Shown: positions 49,811 to 61,560, counted from the first letter of the stretch. The stretch: 64,000 nucleotides of DNA from Prinia subflava (GCF_021018805.1 NC_086259.1:15767501-15831500), one strand, 5' to 3'. The notes: generated by a model from the sequence alone, not told the origin. Translations and numbers: made by a program.

Positions 49811-50400
49811 CTTAGGCTTGTTGCCTTCTGCACATCCATCACCTGCTCTGCAAGAGCGACTGGAGGACAGGCTGGGCTGAGGGCTACACACAGCCCTGGC
49901 TGCAAAGTCCAGTTGAACTTAGGCCTAAAACTTCCAGACATCCCCCTCATATATTTGCCTGTAAGTGAGGTACACATCCTGTTATAGTTTTAAGTATAGA
50001 TTTAATGTTGTCCTTCTCATTCCCCCATAAATGTATACCACTGAAGCATTGTGATTGTACTATTTTTAAACTTGACACAAAGCAAGAATTAGGTCCATAA
50101 TATTTGGCCTGAAAATTCAGTTCTTTGTTTTAGAAGTATTTGGAGGGAATGCACACTGTTTTGTATAAAAGTACATTTAAAAATAAATCATGAAATCAAA
50201 ACTCAATCTTAATTGAATATTCTTCACACCACAGTTTGATGATACTAATATTACTGTGGCAGGAAAATATTAGGCAGTTCACTATGACAAAGTTTCTGGA
50301 GACAGTATGTATTTATTCCTATTTAAGGGACCTTAGATTTCGTGGTAGTTAAACATTGAGGAAATAGGTGTTCAGCTCCCTTGAGCCCTCCCCTGCAAAC
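49811..50400. other. Non-coding unique DNA
   Basis: AT-rich unique sequence with nothing recognisable. Confidence 0.65.
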
Positions 50401-50870
50401 AGCTCAATTAAGGGGCTAATTGAAGTGTAGAAATGTCCCCCGCAGGGTTGAAAATGCCTGTCTGGCATGGGATTGTCGTCCCTGGGAGTTTCCTTCACCA
50501 CAGACATCATTTCTGGAGAAGACCGGGACAAAAGCAGGGATGCAGCCCGTCCTGCAGAGCATCCCCGGGCTCCCCTGCCCGGCTGCTGGCGCTGCTCTTG
50601 CACCTGGCAGTGCCCGCCTGAGGTAACTTTACAGAGCGGCGATGAATCAAGTCATCAATCACTGTCACCTCCGGTGGCTGCAGCGGAGCCCGGGGAAGCC
50701 TGTGCATGCTCAGGATTAGGTTGCAAGTAAACTCGGCAGCGCTAAAATTCTTCCCTAAGTAAGTACTGGCAAAGTCCCTGCGGAAACGCGTCCGAGTTTG
50801 TGCACCCACACGGGCAGGGCTCGAATCGGGCGCTGTGACTTCAGGTCTGCTGACACTTTAGTGCACAGCT
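50400..50870. promoter_or_regulatory. CpG-rich candidate regulatory element with TALE/HOX-type sites
   Basis: CpG is dense between about 50500 and 50840. At 50653-50668 the plus strand reads 'catcaatcactgtcac', joining ATCAATCA (reverse complement TGATTGAT, a PBX-HOX type site) with CTGTCA (50662-50667, a MEIS half site on the minus strand). The adjacent 'gatgaatcaagtcat' adds a further TALE-like word. This spacing fits known PBX/HOX/MEIS composite elements. The reading as a developmental enhancer or small CpG island is inferred. Confidence 0.45.
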
Positions 50871-52084
50871 CCTGCCAGCAGAAATACTCCTGGCGGTGAA
50901 GTTATCCATGTGCATAAGTATTTGCCGGATCAGGGCATAGCTGCATCATCCTTTGTTCCTTTCATCGCGCTTGCGATGCTGAATTAAGCCTTCAGCTTTG
51001 TCTTTGTCTTGTACACAAGCCCTGTCGTATAGTTACATCACTATGATGAAAGAGAGGACCTGTATAGCACAGGGAATATGATGGAAATAATTATGACAAT
51101 AAAATGTTAATTAGTGCCTTTTCTTGAACAATCTTCTTTCTGATTGCAACATGATTCTGCTGAAGAACTGGGAAAAAAAGTAAAAAAAACCAAACCCAAC
51201 AAATGGAACAGTTTATTAAGTCTTAAGGCTGTATGGGGCTTAGGAGTTTTTCTTTTTGTGAAAAAGCCTTAAAACCTGGCAAGAAAGCAAAAAAATTATC
51301 CATCAGAAATGTAAATAGCATGAAGTTTTTGACCAACCCAAATCACCACGGAGCAGGGGAAAGAGCATTAGGAGAACAAAGGTGTGGTTTCGTTCTCACA
51401 CTTGCAGCTCATTCCTACCTCTCTTTGTGCCAACTCTTTCTTTTAAATATATATTAAAAACTCACTTTTCTGCCCAAGCACCACTGCCGAGCCCTCTGCT
51501 CGACACTGGCCCAGGGGTTTTGAGGAGGGAGGAACTGCCCTGCTGAGAGCTGGCCAAGCTCCAGGTGTGCCCCTCTCCTCCCTCTCCCCACAGCCCTCAC
51601 CCTGCTTTGGGGCTGCCAGATGTGCACATCTGGACTGGGTGTGGGGTGGGGCAGATCTCCCTGTGTCCTCCTCCTGTTCTGCCACTTCCCTTCTCCCCCC
51701 TTAACCTGAGATTAAGAGACGACAATAGAGACTGGAACCTGGGCTGCTTAGAACACATAAATGTGTATGTGTGTGCAACTAGACATTTTTCACACTACAG
51801 TTGAGTGAATCTGCTTCAGAAAGAAAATTCTGCAAATTCAGGTTTCCCTGAGCACACGAGCCCATCGAATACCCTTTTGCATGCCCCATGCAGCTTCAGA
51901 AGCACATCTCTGCAGAGGGAGAGAAAGCCTGCTCCGATATTGGAGTCGTGACACACAGAGGATTTGAAATTGCTCATCTGCCTGTACCATTTGCATTTCA
52001 TCACCTAGTGCTGGAACAAATAAAACCAAATGAGTAATGATCTGAGTCTGTGGCCTCACTGTTGCTGCTTTGCCAGGAATTATC
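50871..52084. other. Non-coding unique DNA
   Basis: Unique sequence. GC-rich part at 51470-51700 with overlapping chance frames. Confidence 0.65.
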
Positions 52085-52195
52085 CTGGCTCAGTGGATAC
52101 AGTCCTGGGCAGACGAGCGTAGTCTGTTTTTGTCTCTGCCACTTACCTGCTGGATGGCCTTAGGCAAGTCATTTAACTCTCACTGCTTCCCTTCC
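52085..52195 (+). mobile_element. Ancient tRNA-derived SINE (MIR/CORE-SINE type)
   Basis: The 5' end carries a good RNA polymerase III A box, TGGCTCAGTGG (52086-52096). A degenerate B-box position follows about 35 bases later. The body then reads 'tctctgccacttacctgctgg' and 'atggccttaggcaagtcatt' plus 'taactctcactgcttcc'. This follows the MIR-type pattern 'ctctgccacttactagctgtgtgaccttgggcaagtca' ending in a pyrimidine-rich segment. Head, core and tail are all represented, so it is a nearly full copy. Such SINEs stopped moving long ago in bird ancestry. Exact subfamily (MIR, MIR1_Amn or another CORE-SINE) cannot be decided here. Confidence 0.75.
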
Positions 52196-53180
52196 TAGGC
52201 TCCATCCACCACCTCTGACTTTCTTTGTAAGAGTTTTGAGTTGTGTTAATGGCAAAGGAGATTTTAGTGCTATTCTGAGAGAAGAATGGCTGAGCTGTGG
52301 TCCCACAGTATTTAAAGTCTCCCTAAGAAAATTATTACATGTTTCTGAGGTCTGTGGCAGCCTGTATGGGTGACTCTCTGCTTGGGGTGCCTTCCATTTG
52401 CAGAGGAAAAAAAGGTAAAATCACCGAGTTCCTCAGAAGCAAACTGGAGCAACGAGTGCATGTGAGAATAGTGCCATTTGCTCATGAGCAAACAGCAGCG
52501 AGAAAGAAATAAAAGTCAATATAAGAGGCACCAGTGCCTATTCACCCAGCCCTCGTTTACATACACAGCAACTGTACTCAGGAAATGAGTGCAGCACTTG
52601 GAAACAGCGATCTCTGTCAGGCAGGGGTGGAGGAGCCTGTTTCTGATGGAGGCCGATCTCTGAGGAAGTCATAAAAGCTATCGGAGGGACAGGAGATGCA
52701 GCTGACATGGGTGAGAAGGCAAAGATTAAGGGGATGGAAGAGATTATAAAGCAAAGCTGAAAAGATGTAAAAAGCTGATGAGGAAATCAAATATGACAAA
52801 GAGAGCAGAATGGCCCGTAGAAGAATCACCCAAGAATGAGGGTGAATAAAAACAATAAAAGATTTCTTTTTAACAGGTAAAGGAAACAAGATTAACGGGG
52901 AGGCCTCGAGACCACTGAGAGGTGGTCAAGAGAGGTTCATGACACAGGGAGAGGGACTGAGAAGCAAAGTTTCATGTGACAGCCGAGCAGGGAAATGCTG
53001 AGAGCATGAATAATCACCAGAGCAAACTCACACCGTGGGGAAGGAGGCAGGGCTGAGTGCAGGGTGTACTTTTAGCCCACACTGCTAAATGGAACAGCAG
53101 GAGACATTAAGTGCCCAGTAACAAGGGGTTTGAGTCATTTTTAGGAGTTAAAAAGTGATAAAGAGGAACTGATAAAAAGT
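52196..53180. other. Non-coding unique DNA between two ancient elements
   Basis: No gene is supportable. The part 52620-53160 is purine-rich on the plus strand (many 'gagg', 'aaag' and 'gaga' words) and may be the untranslated or decayed upstream part of the LINE remnant that follows. Confidence 0.5.
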
Positions 53181-53780
53181 AAAGATCTTTGAGCATCTAT
53201 GAGAAGAGATACCAAGACATATTTGCAAAAGATATCAGCCAGTACAGATGCTCACAAAATCTGAGGCACACACACACAGACTCACTCCCACCAGCTGAAA
53301 GTCTGGCCCCAAACCTTCAGAATGTGATTTTTTTTTTCTTTAATCAGAGGCAGGGTTTTAGAGATGTTAACAGGAATGAGATCACCCAACATCTGGAGAA
53401 ATATGAACTGATAAAAATGTATCTGCCCAGCTCCATAAAGGGTAAATCTTGTCAGACAAATCTGGCAGAATTTGTTTTAGGAGCTAAGGTGGAAAACATG
53501 CAGGATTGAAGCAGTGGAGCTAATCCACATAGATTTCAGAAAAGTCATTTAAAGGCAGCCCAGGATGGTAGACTAATACGTAAGGTTAGCAAGTATGGCA
53601 TAAAAACCATTGTCCTTGAAAGACTAAGGAAATGGTTAGGTGATTAAGGGCAGGTTGTAATGGTAAAACTTTATGGGTCAGAGAGGAGGACGGTGATGTG
53701 GTGAAGACAGCTATATTTGAGGTTATTATGATGACAGTTCAAGGCATCAGATGGAGACATACTTTTTACTCCGTAGAAAA
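53180..53780 (+). pseudogene. Decayed LINE reverse-transcriptase remnant
   Basis: Three translated segments line up in order with non-LTR reverse transcriptases of the CR1/L2/Jockey kind: KGKSCQTNLAEFV (from 53438), IDFRKVI (from 53529) and RLIRKVSKYGIKTIVLERLR, with KWLGD and then GQVVMVKLYG after a stop (53570-53690). In intact elements the K-G-x-S-C-x-T-N-L block is followed about 30 codons later by the hydrophobic-LDF-x-KAF motif holding the first catalytic aspartate. Here the gap is 91 bases. The three segments lie in frames 2, 3 and 2, so there are two compensating frameshifts, and stops interrupt the second and third. The catalytic FADD-type motif is not found. It is a dead fragment with no possible activity. 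Clade assignment is uncertain. Confidence 0.65.
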
Positions 53781-55340
53781 ACTGTTCTGAGGAAAGTGCT
53801 ACTCTGGGCAGTTCTAATCCAAAAATCACAGTGAAACCAAGATCAGTTCATCTTCTGGGGGGCATTTGCCTTTGTGGAACATCAAATCTTCCTGGGTCAG
53901 CAAAGCATTCAGTGCACAGGAATGAAATCAGGCCCAATGAGCCCAATAAATGAGAAAAAAGCACCCCACCCTAGGCCAGGGTAAGGTCAGGTTGTCCAGA
54001 GGGATTTATATTACAGCAAAAGGGTTTGCTGAGCTAAAAGATCACAGAACAGGAAAAGAACTTCAGGCAGACCTCGAGTGGGACTGTCAACACTTGGCAT
54101 CCCTGGGTGCTCCTGGATTATACTCCCATTTCATCTCAGCATATGTGCAGTTGGATCCTGGTTCTCCAGGGTGATGGTGAACGAGGTGCAAGACAGGAGA
54201 ACTCTCCCAATAGCAGGAAGAAAGCAGAGGAAAGGAAGGCTAGGATGGGGATGATCCAGAATATATCACTGAACAGGGTGAGGTGCTTCAGAGGGCACTC
54301 AGGCTTCAGCTGTGCCACCCTGGTCATGCCACAATTACTGAAGAGCAGAGCATCAGCTATCACAGTGCTGGAAGGAACCCTGTGCATGCTGGAGATCGTG
54401 GTAAAGTCCCTCATACAGCCCCTGTAAACTCTGCACCCTCTGAAAATGCCCATCCTGTGCTGGAGGCTCCTGTACCAGCACTAGTTCAAATTCCTGCCCT
54501 CAGCCAGGGCACAGCCCAGGGTCCTGCTGTGCTGCTCTGCCAGGTCCTCATCTCCTGCCACCAGGAAATGCAAAGTCTCAAGCCTGGCAATTTAGCACAG
54601 TGACATGTAATTACTTTGCCTGTAATACCCACGGTCATACCCTTCCCTCTGCCCACAAATAAGGGCCCCAGGCCGTGGGAACGCCCAAAGGTGCTCAATC
54701 CCTCATGAAACACGATCCAGCTCCCCACCCTCTGTGATTTTCAGCAACAGTTCAGGAGCTTTAAAAAGTTATTGAGTCCCTGAGCAGAGGGCTGGGATTT
54801 TGTCTGCTGCCCACTCAGCAAGTCTGGCATTTCTGAAAGAACTTATTTCTACCTGAACTTCACACGACTTGCATCCTTTGAACCATCAAAATCGAGTTGG
54901 GAATGCCACCAAAAGCCTGCCATAAAGAGTTCACCCACTTCTGGCAACTCTTTCCTGCCGTGTCCCCTCCAGGCACAGGGAAAATGAGACACTGCCTGGA
55001 GCATGACTGCTGAGGGGACCACTACAGCCCCAGCCCCACCAGTCCATTTGCCCAGGGGGCTCCCTGGGGCCACCACACCCACCTAGGGACACCCTCCTGT
55101 CCCCAGCCCTGTTGCAAGGCACTGCCATCACGACTCTTTAGGGGACAAGGACAGCAATGCCCCATTCCAGGGGGTTGGCTGTGCTCTCTGGGCACTTTGC
55201 ACTGTGAGGTCACCCATGGGTGGCTGCAGACCCCAACTGGGGTCAGGGGGTGCCCCTGCAGTGGGGAGTGGGGAGAGGTTTGGGGGTTTCTGCTCCCAGG
55301 GTCCCCTCCGAGCGCGGCTGTTTGCGCTACAGATAGGAAT
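53781..55340. other. Non-coding unique DNA
   Basis: The stretch 53830-54110 may be further decayed retroelement sequence, but I cannot align it to anything. GC-rich frames at 54850-55366 overlap on the minus strand and show no family. Confidence 0.55.
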
Positions 55341-55460
55341 CGCAGATTGATTAATTGATTAATCACACCTGCTAATTACATTGAACAAATAGGCAAAATT
55401 AATATTTGATGTGGGTCTCCGAAGGGACTGTATGGATCAATTTTCCACAGATAAGGCAGG
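55340..55460. promoter_or_regulatory. Homeodomain-type dimer site in candidate enhancer
   Basis: The string GATTAATTGATTAATC (55349-55364) is an inverted repeat with perfect 7-base arms around a 2-base centre. It contains TAATTGATTA (55352-55361), the P2-type site for paired-class homeodomain dimers, and also resembles HNF1-type palindromes with altered spacing. A further TAAT core follows at 55373. The flanking DNA is repeat-free. An enhancer role is inferred. Confidence 0.4.
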
Positions 55461-56200
55461 AAAGCTCCTGCAGATAGCACACAAACCCTCCTGACTACAG
55501 ATGACTCTGTCAGGCTGGGGCCGGCGCAGTGACGCCACCCCACCAAGAGCTGCTCGTTTCTTGCACCCCATTATTCAGAGCCCTGCCTGGAACATCACAC
55601 AGGAGTCGTGTTTGCTAAGGCATGCACACATGCACACGTTCAAAGCTGGTTTCATTGCCACTCGGCTGCTGTTCTTCAGGAAACTGAACATCAAAAACAC
55701 ATCAAGATAATAAAAATAACAGATCAGCCGCATTTAATACATAAATCATTATTATAAGCACTGCTCTGCGACTCAAGCTGACTTCAAGTCAAGCTTCCAT
55801 TAACATTTAGCAAAAAATATTGGTGTTTTTCAAAGGGCTGTAAAAATCCCCTTTGCAAAATGACTCTGATTGTGCACCCAAAGCCAGGGCAGCCTCCTGC
55901 AGCAGGACAGCCACCGGCTGAAGCAGCACCTCCATCCTGTTTATGACCTTAAAAGGGGAAGCTGCTCTCTTTTTGTTGTTCAGCCCTTTGCAAAAAGAGG
56001 CAAAGTTCAGCCCTCACTCACGTAGGTGCTGACCACAGGCACAACAGCTCAACTGGAAGCATAACTCAGATTTCCTGCCATGAGGGTGTCTTTGGGATGA
56101 AGGAAAGTTCCAGTGACCTTGTGAGGGCTGCTCCAGAACCCCTGTGACACCCCCTGGGATCACCCCAGAGCCACCTCCCACACTGGTGCTTCCCTAGGTT
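55461..56200. other. Non-coding unique DNA
   Basis: Nothing recognisable is present beyond short chance frames. Confidence 0.65.
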
Positions 56201-56252
56201 CTGGAGTCCTTGGGGTGAAAGTTGCTACATAAATATACATTATTGTTATATA
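56200..56252 (+). repeat. Possible old SINE/LINE tail
   Basis: The words 'ttggggtgaaagttgctaca' then 'taaatatacattattgttat' resemble the common ancient tail 'gatgaaaggtgctatataaatgcaagtattattatt'. The call is by eye, with several mismatches. Confidence 0.4.
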
Positions 56253-58212
56253 CTTGTCACTGGGTTTCTGCAGTGATTTGATTGCTTCAAAAATGGATTT
56301 TAGAATGGATTTATTATTGTGACAGTGAATTTCTTTTGTCTTGGTTTAATGTCCATTATCTAGTATAAATAACAGACTTTCTGCAAATCTAATTCCAGGT
56401 TTTTGCTTCCTATACCTTTACTAATCTAGAAAATCTGCTTGTATTAAGAAACTGCATCAGAAAGGAGTTAAACCAGCATATCCTCATAAAGCTGCAATAG
56501 ACAGGAAATGTAATGAGAAATCCTGCTGCAAACAGAGTTTTCAGTCTTGAGTCTTTATTTATTAAACCTACTTTAGGAAATTCAAGCAATCTACAAACAC
56601 TTTGGGGCCTGATGTGTTGTAACCTTATAAAGTAATCTCTGGACAACAAGGAATACCTTGTGTTTTTGTAGCAAATATTTCCCAAATTTTTCCCAATATT
56701 TCTTTAAAAAGAAAGAAATATAAAGAAATATAAAGAAATATAAAGAAAGATGCATAAAAACCCCAAACTGCCATTATTTTCAGGAGAGATGACAGCACTG
56801 GGAGGGCCTGGTAGCAGACCAGCCAGCAGATGCATAAAGGAAGAGTGAAATTGGGTGGTGGTGGAATCAGATTTTGGGTTAGGCAGAGATTTCCCAGGAC
56901 CCTTTGAAAACTGGACCTTACCCTCTGGAAGATGAAATCGATGTATTTAAGGTGCTCCCATGGTCCTGGAGCTGAAGTGCCCCAGTTTCAGGGCTCTTTG
57001 TCTCCTCAGAATGCCCCTGAGGCAGGCAGTGCCACTGGTGCTGGCACTGACACAGCCCCGGGCACGGGCTGGTAAGAGGATGGACGTGCCCGCTGTGGGA
57101 ACAGGGAGGAATAAAGGTGCCTGACTTCCAAATTGAAATCCAGAAAACTTCTGTTCAGCTGCCAGCAGCTGTGAATCACCTACTGTCCAGACACATTTCC
57201 CATTTCCTCTGAGTGTCCTGGGAGCCTCGGTCCAGCTGCATTACCCATCAGCAGCTCGGTGCCAGCAGCAAAGGGCTCAGCAGGGAGTGGGGCTGCTGAC
57301 TCAGTCCTGTCTCCAAACTGGGACCAGTTTTACCTGACCAGACCCTGTTGAGAAGATCTAACTCCACTTCTGCAGAGCATTTCTTTTGGTGCAGGGTTGC
57401 ACTGAGTGCTCTGGGTGGGACAGGAGTCCCCAGATCTGTCCAGAGCTCTGCTCAATGGCTCCTCTCCAATGTGCAAGTCAGAACCTGTGGGACTAAAATA
57501 TCTGAAGCTGCATTTTTTCAGGGGAAGTTTAAAGGCATTTTCTCACCTAATGATCAATTCACAAACTGTTATGATCACCTGAATCACTGCTGTACCCAAG
57601 GGTGAAATGCCACTTGGTCCCCTCTCAGAGCAGATATAGACAAACCCACTGAAGAAACCCTCTCTAATGGCTCTGCCCACTGGACACAAAGCACACCTGG
57701 CTCCGAGCAGAGCAAGCCAAATGAAAGGCCACATTTAGGAAATAAAGTCATGCCTAAATTCCCAGGCACCCCACTGAAAATCATCCTCAGATGGAGGGAT
57801 CTTGGCCACACTCAGCACTTGCAGCTTGGGTCAAGCTCAGAAGCTCTGCCCCTCTGGCTGCCCAGGCAGAGCACAAGGGAGCAGGGCTGGTGTCTGCTGC
57901 AGCATCGGGGCAGTTTGTGTGCAAGGGTGCAATCGTCCCAGGAATGCAAACTTCTTGTGGATAGGAAATTCCTGGAATTCATGCTCTTATGATGCAAGGA
58001 GGAATGTGCCTTTAAAAATTCTCAGAGTCACTTTATTTTCATAGCCTGGCAAGGAGTTTCATACGCTAATCGGGAAGGGAAGCACAGCACACCTTTAAAT
58101 GAATATGGATAATATTTTTCTATTACCCTGATGATTATCACCTAAATTGCCTTATAAAATGTTTAACACTTTATCCTGGCAGTGTTTAACACCGGAGAAC
58201 TTTTTCCACCAG
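56253..58212. other. Non-coding unique DNA with one simple repeat
   Basis: A decanucleotide tandem (unit AAAGAAATAT, about four copies) lies at 56705-56750. The rest has no supportable gene. CpG is moderately raised near 57040-57110. Confidence 0.6.
56705..56750. repeat. 10-bp tandem repeat (AAAGAAATAT)n
   Basis: About four consecutive near-identical units, with partial units at the edges. Confidence 0.85.
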
Positions 58213-58482
58213 GGCCAAGTGAAGGGATGACCTGGCAGCAAAGCAGTCGGTACCAGAGAATGGTGGGTCACAGTGGAGCTGCTGGATCACACCAATCCCA
58301 GACCTCATCCCAGGGCTTGTGTGCAAGCTGAAGGATTTGACAGCAGGCCTAGAGCTTTATCAGAAGGTGGCTCACAGCTGGTGCTTGTTCCTGGCCCTGT
58401 TGTGTGACACATCCCCTTGTGGGACCCCATCAGCTGCCCACACCAGCGGGTCCAAAGGCAGATGCCACATCCTCGTACCAAG
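58213..58482 (+). other. Possible non-coding exon (splice-site pair)
   Basis: A full-consensus 5' splice site, AAG|GTAAGT, has its GT at 58483-58484. Upstream, a pyrimidine-rich tract 'actttttccaccag' ends with AG at 58211-58212 and is a usable 3' splice site. The implied 270-bp exon has no convincing reading frame across its length, so if real it would belong to a long non-coding RNA or a UTR. Single splice-site pairs of this quality occur by chance in tens of kilobases, so confidence is low. Confidence 0.2.
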
Positions 58483-59440
58483 GTAAGTGAAAAGGACACT
58501 GCAGCTGCTCAGCTGCACACAGTCATGGCACATGGGACTGGGGGATTTTATTTATCATCAGGGCATCCTTTGCCAGTCAGCTCCTATAAACCTTACAGTG
58601 ACACGAGATTCTTACTGGCAGGCAAAATAGTGAGGTGTATACACAGTTCTCGGGGGAATAATGCGATTTCTTGTTCTTTTTGCCAGCATTGTTTAACCAG
58701 GTCTGACACGCGTGTTTCTGAGAGAATGGAGTGCAGCTGGGTCGAGCAGAAGTGCTCGCCTGAGCAGGCACCTGCATCGTGCACTGGCTGGGTGTACATC
58801 CCTGCCTGCAGATGCTGCTGCCTCCCAGGATTTCCTACAAAGTGTCTAAAAAACACCAATCGGTGTTAGGGTTAAATGACATTTTGCTCATCTGAGATTT
58901 CTCTCTGTAACTGGCACAGAGAGCAAGAAAGAGAGAGAAAACCTGAATAATTGAAAGGGGAGGATGGAGAAAGATTTTTTTTTTTAAAGAACAGATCAGT
59001 TCTCAGTTGGCAAGAGGAAATCCTACCAAGAATATAAGGAGATAATACTGAGCTGCTATTATACCATTGCATCCCTCTGAGGAAAAAGTTATCCCTCGAT
59101 GGATCTGAAAGGATGTTTTAAGTGAATCAGTAAATGAACTAGTCTGGGGACATGAACAAAATATGTGTGTTTTCCAGTCTCTGAATATAAACAAACAAAG
59201 CATAAATATTCAGAAATTACTCCAGTTAGTCCTCTCAAAAACTCTTTGAGCAGTGAGATAAATAATGCGGGTGTTTGCAGTTCAGAGCAGATGATCTCTG
59301 TGGGGGAAAAGGCAAGAGAGGAAGGAGCTGTACTCCTCCTGTCCCAATCTTTGGTGATTTACTCACCCATCACAGCAGCCCGGCACAGAGCAGTGTCCAC
59401 ACCACATAAAGCTCAGTGCTAACATACGACACACATAATG
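58483..59440. other. Non-coding unique DNA
   Basis: Purine-rich patch at 58915-58980. No gene was recognised. Confidence 0.65.
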
Positions 59441-59900
59441 GACCTGCTTGGAAGTCTTCACTTGAGGATTTATGAAGAACAATCTAATTATTCAACTCAG
59501 TGCTGCTCACTACCATTATTGCTCCTATTTAAAGCCTCCATGGAACAGGCCGTTTGTCTCAGGGGACAGACCTTGTCATAGCGGGTTTCATTGATAGAAA
59601 TACACTCCTCGCTTTTGATAGCAACCCAGCTAATCCTGGAGAGACTTGGTAAACATATCTCACACTTGATAGGCCCAAGGAATTAGGCCTTGACAGCCCC
59701 GATTTCCCAGGAACAGAAAAATGGGGTTGCTTTACCAATAAACTCTAATTAAAGAGGAGCCAAGACCGACCCAAAGCCTCTGTTTGCTGCAACAACACAA
59801 GGGCTCCGTGGCTTCCTCTGCCTGTAATTGCTTCAGCATCCCGAAGGAGGGAGGGGGGTTGTCAGCATCCCCCCATCAAACAGAGGTTGCTCTGTTATTT
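59440..59900. promoter_or_regulatory. Candidate conserved non-coding element
   Basis: About 460 bases of complex repeat-free sequence combine homeodomain-like cores ('atctaattattc' near 59482, 'ctctaattaaag' near 59743) with CpGs retained in AT-rich surroundings ('gccgtttg', 'tagcgggtttc', 'cctcgctttt', 'ccccgattt', 'gaccgaccc', 'ctccgtgg', 'tcccgaagg'). This pattern is often seen in vertebrate developmental enhancers. It remains an inference. Confidence 0.35.
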
Positions 59901-61480
59901 ATAACCCTGGGATATGTAACAGACGAGAGGAGTCACCTTGGCTAAGCAAGCCTAACCTTGGGTGAGCAGCAGCAAGAGGAGCACGTGAGGTGGTGCCAGC
60001 GTGGCAGGAGGCAAAGGGAGGCACAGCCACAATTCCCATTCAGACCCAACCACGTGGCAAGGCCTCAGCAGAGTCCCTCATCTTCACTGGAAACAGTTTT
60101 CCTTTTTTTTAAAATTTGCCTGAATATTTATGGGTTCTATTTGTATGCAGAAGAATAAGGTAAACAGCCTTTGTTCCTCCTCTCCTACCAAGAGTTAGTG
60201 AAGGTCTGTATTTTCCCTGTAAATTATTTAAAAGTGGGGGTAATTAATATTTCTTGAAAAGTATCTGGGGGCAGCCACCAAATCCCTGTCACTGGCTGCT
60301 GGTACCCAGTCCCACAGTGCCTGCCACCAAAGAGATGCTGGAGGATAAGAGTGTGTCACTCTTGTCATCAGACAACCTTAAATGAACATTTTTTCAGCCC
60401 TTCACATTACAAACCAAATGCTGTTCTGAGTGCACCCCTCTGCTTTGCACAGACTCAGCAATGCCAGCACATCCTCCAGGATTTAAGGTTTTGATATTCA
60501 GGTGGGGCCTCAGGGAACAACTGATCAGGTTTTTAAAGGTATTTAGATACCAAACTCCCATTGATTTTGAGACTGGCTACATGTGTGGAAATCTTGCTAT
60601 TGCTTTGCTGTTTTATCTTACTTTGCTCAAGGCAGTGCTAAGAATGATAGATGTGCCATAATTAAAAATGTACATGGAAAGCTCAACCCACACATATCTG
60701 GTCTTTATTTCTCTTCCACCAGGGAAGTCCAGACCTCTTGCCTCAGTGTTGAAACTGGACCATTTCTTTCCCTTGGAGAAATTAGCTATTTTATTCCAAC
60801 ATTCACACCACTTTTGAGGTTCCTGATCTGAACTTAATCCCTCAGTTTTTTCTTTTGAGTATGAGACTTGAAGCCCACTCTGCTGGGGCTTTCTCTGCAG
60901 CTTCATTTTTGCTTTTATCTCTCCCAGTTATGAAGGCAAAACGAGCAAAACCTGCTCAGAGCCCAATGCAAGTCTTGGCAGGCAGCTCAGAGGTGCCAGC
61001 ATGGTTTACACGACAGTGGAGGGCACACAACTCCTCAAAACTTTATTTTTGAGGGTATAATCACAAAGCCAATGACTTTCACGGCAAAACTGGCAACTCC
61101 TGAACATACAGGCTAAATTCATGGGGTTTTCCTGCAGAGAGGAGAGATGCTTGCAAAGGGTTTTAACCTGCTTTTCTTTACTCATGATGCAGATCCCAAA
61201 TACCTTGGCTACTCTGCCAGCATTCAAGAGCTAAATGTTGCTGTATGCTCCCACACAGATGCTGTGGCCTGAGAGAGCACAGGAAAATAGTGGTATAAAT
61301 GTAATAATCTGGATTCTAATTGTTGACTGGCACATGAAAGTTTGAACTGGAGAAGGTCCTTTGTCATGGTGAATATGGTAAAGGGTACAGGAGCTTTCTT
61401 CCTCTAAGGGTGAGAAAGACTCAGTTTGAACAGAAACTTGTAGCCAAGGCTTGCTCAGCATCCCTGAGGAATGCTTTATA
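59901..61480. other. Non-coding unique DNA
   Basis: No supportable gene or recognised repeat. Confidence 0.65.
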
Positions 61481-61484
61481 AGGG

Positions 61485-61560
61485 AAAAGGGGCCTGATTC
61501 TGCCCTGATACAAGAGTGGCACTAGCATGTGCTTCAGTAATTTTGCATTTGCATCATTCT
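61485..61560 (-). repeat. Old amniote repeat remnant, minus strand
   Basis: On the minus strand the end reads 'tcagggcagaatcaggcccc', a phrase typical of the end of old amniote repeats related to the copies at 2415, 19003, 31090 and 41835. The remaining part is strongly diverged. Confidence 0.35.
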
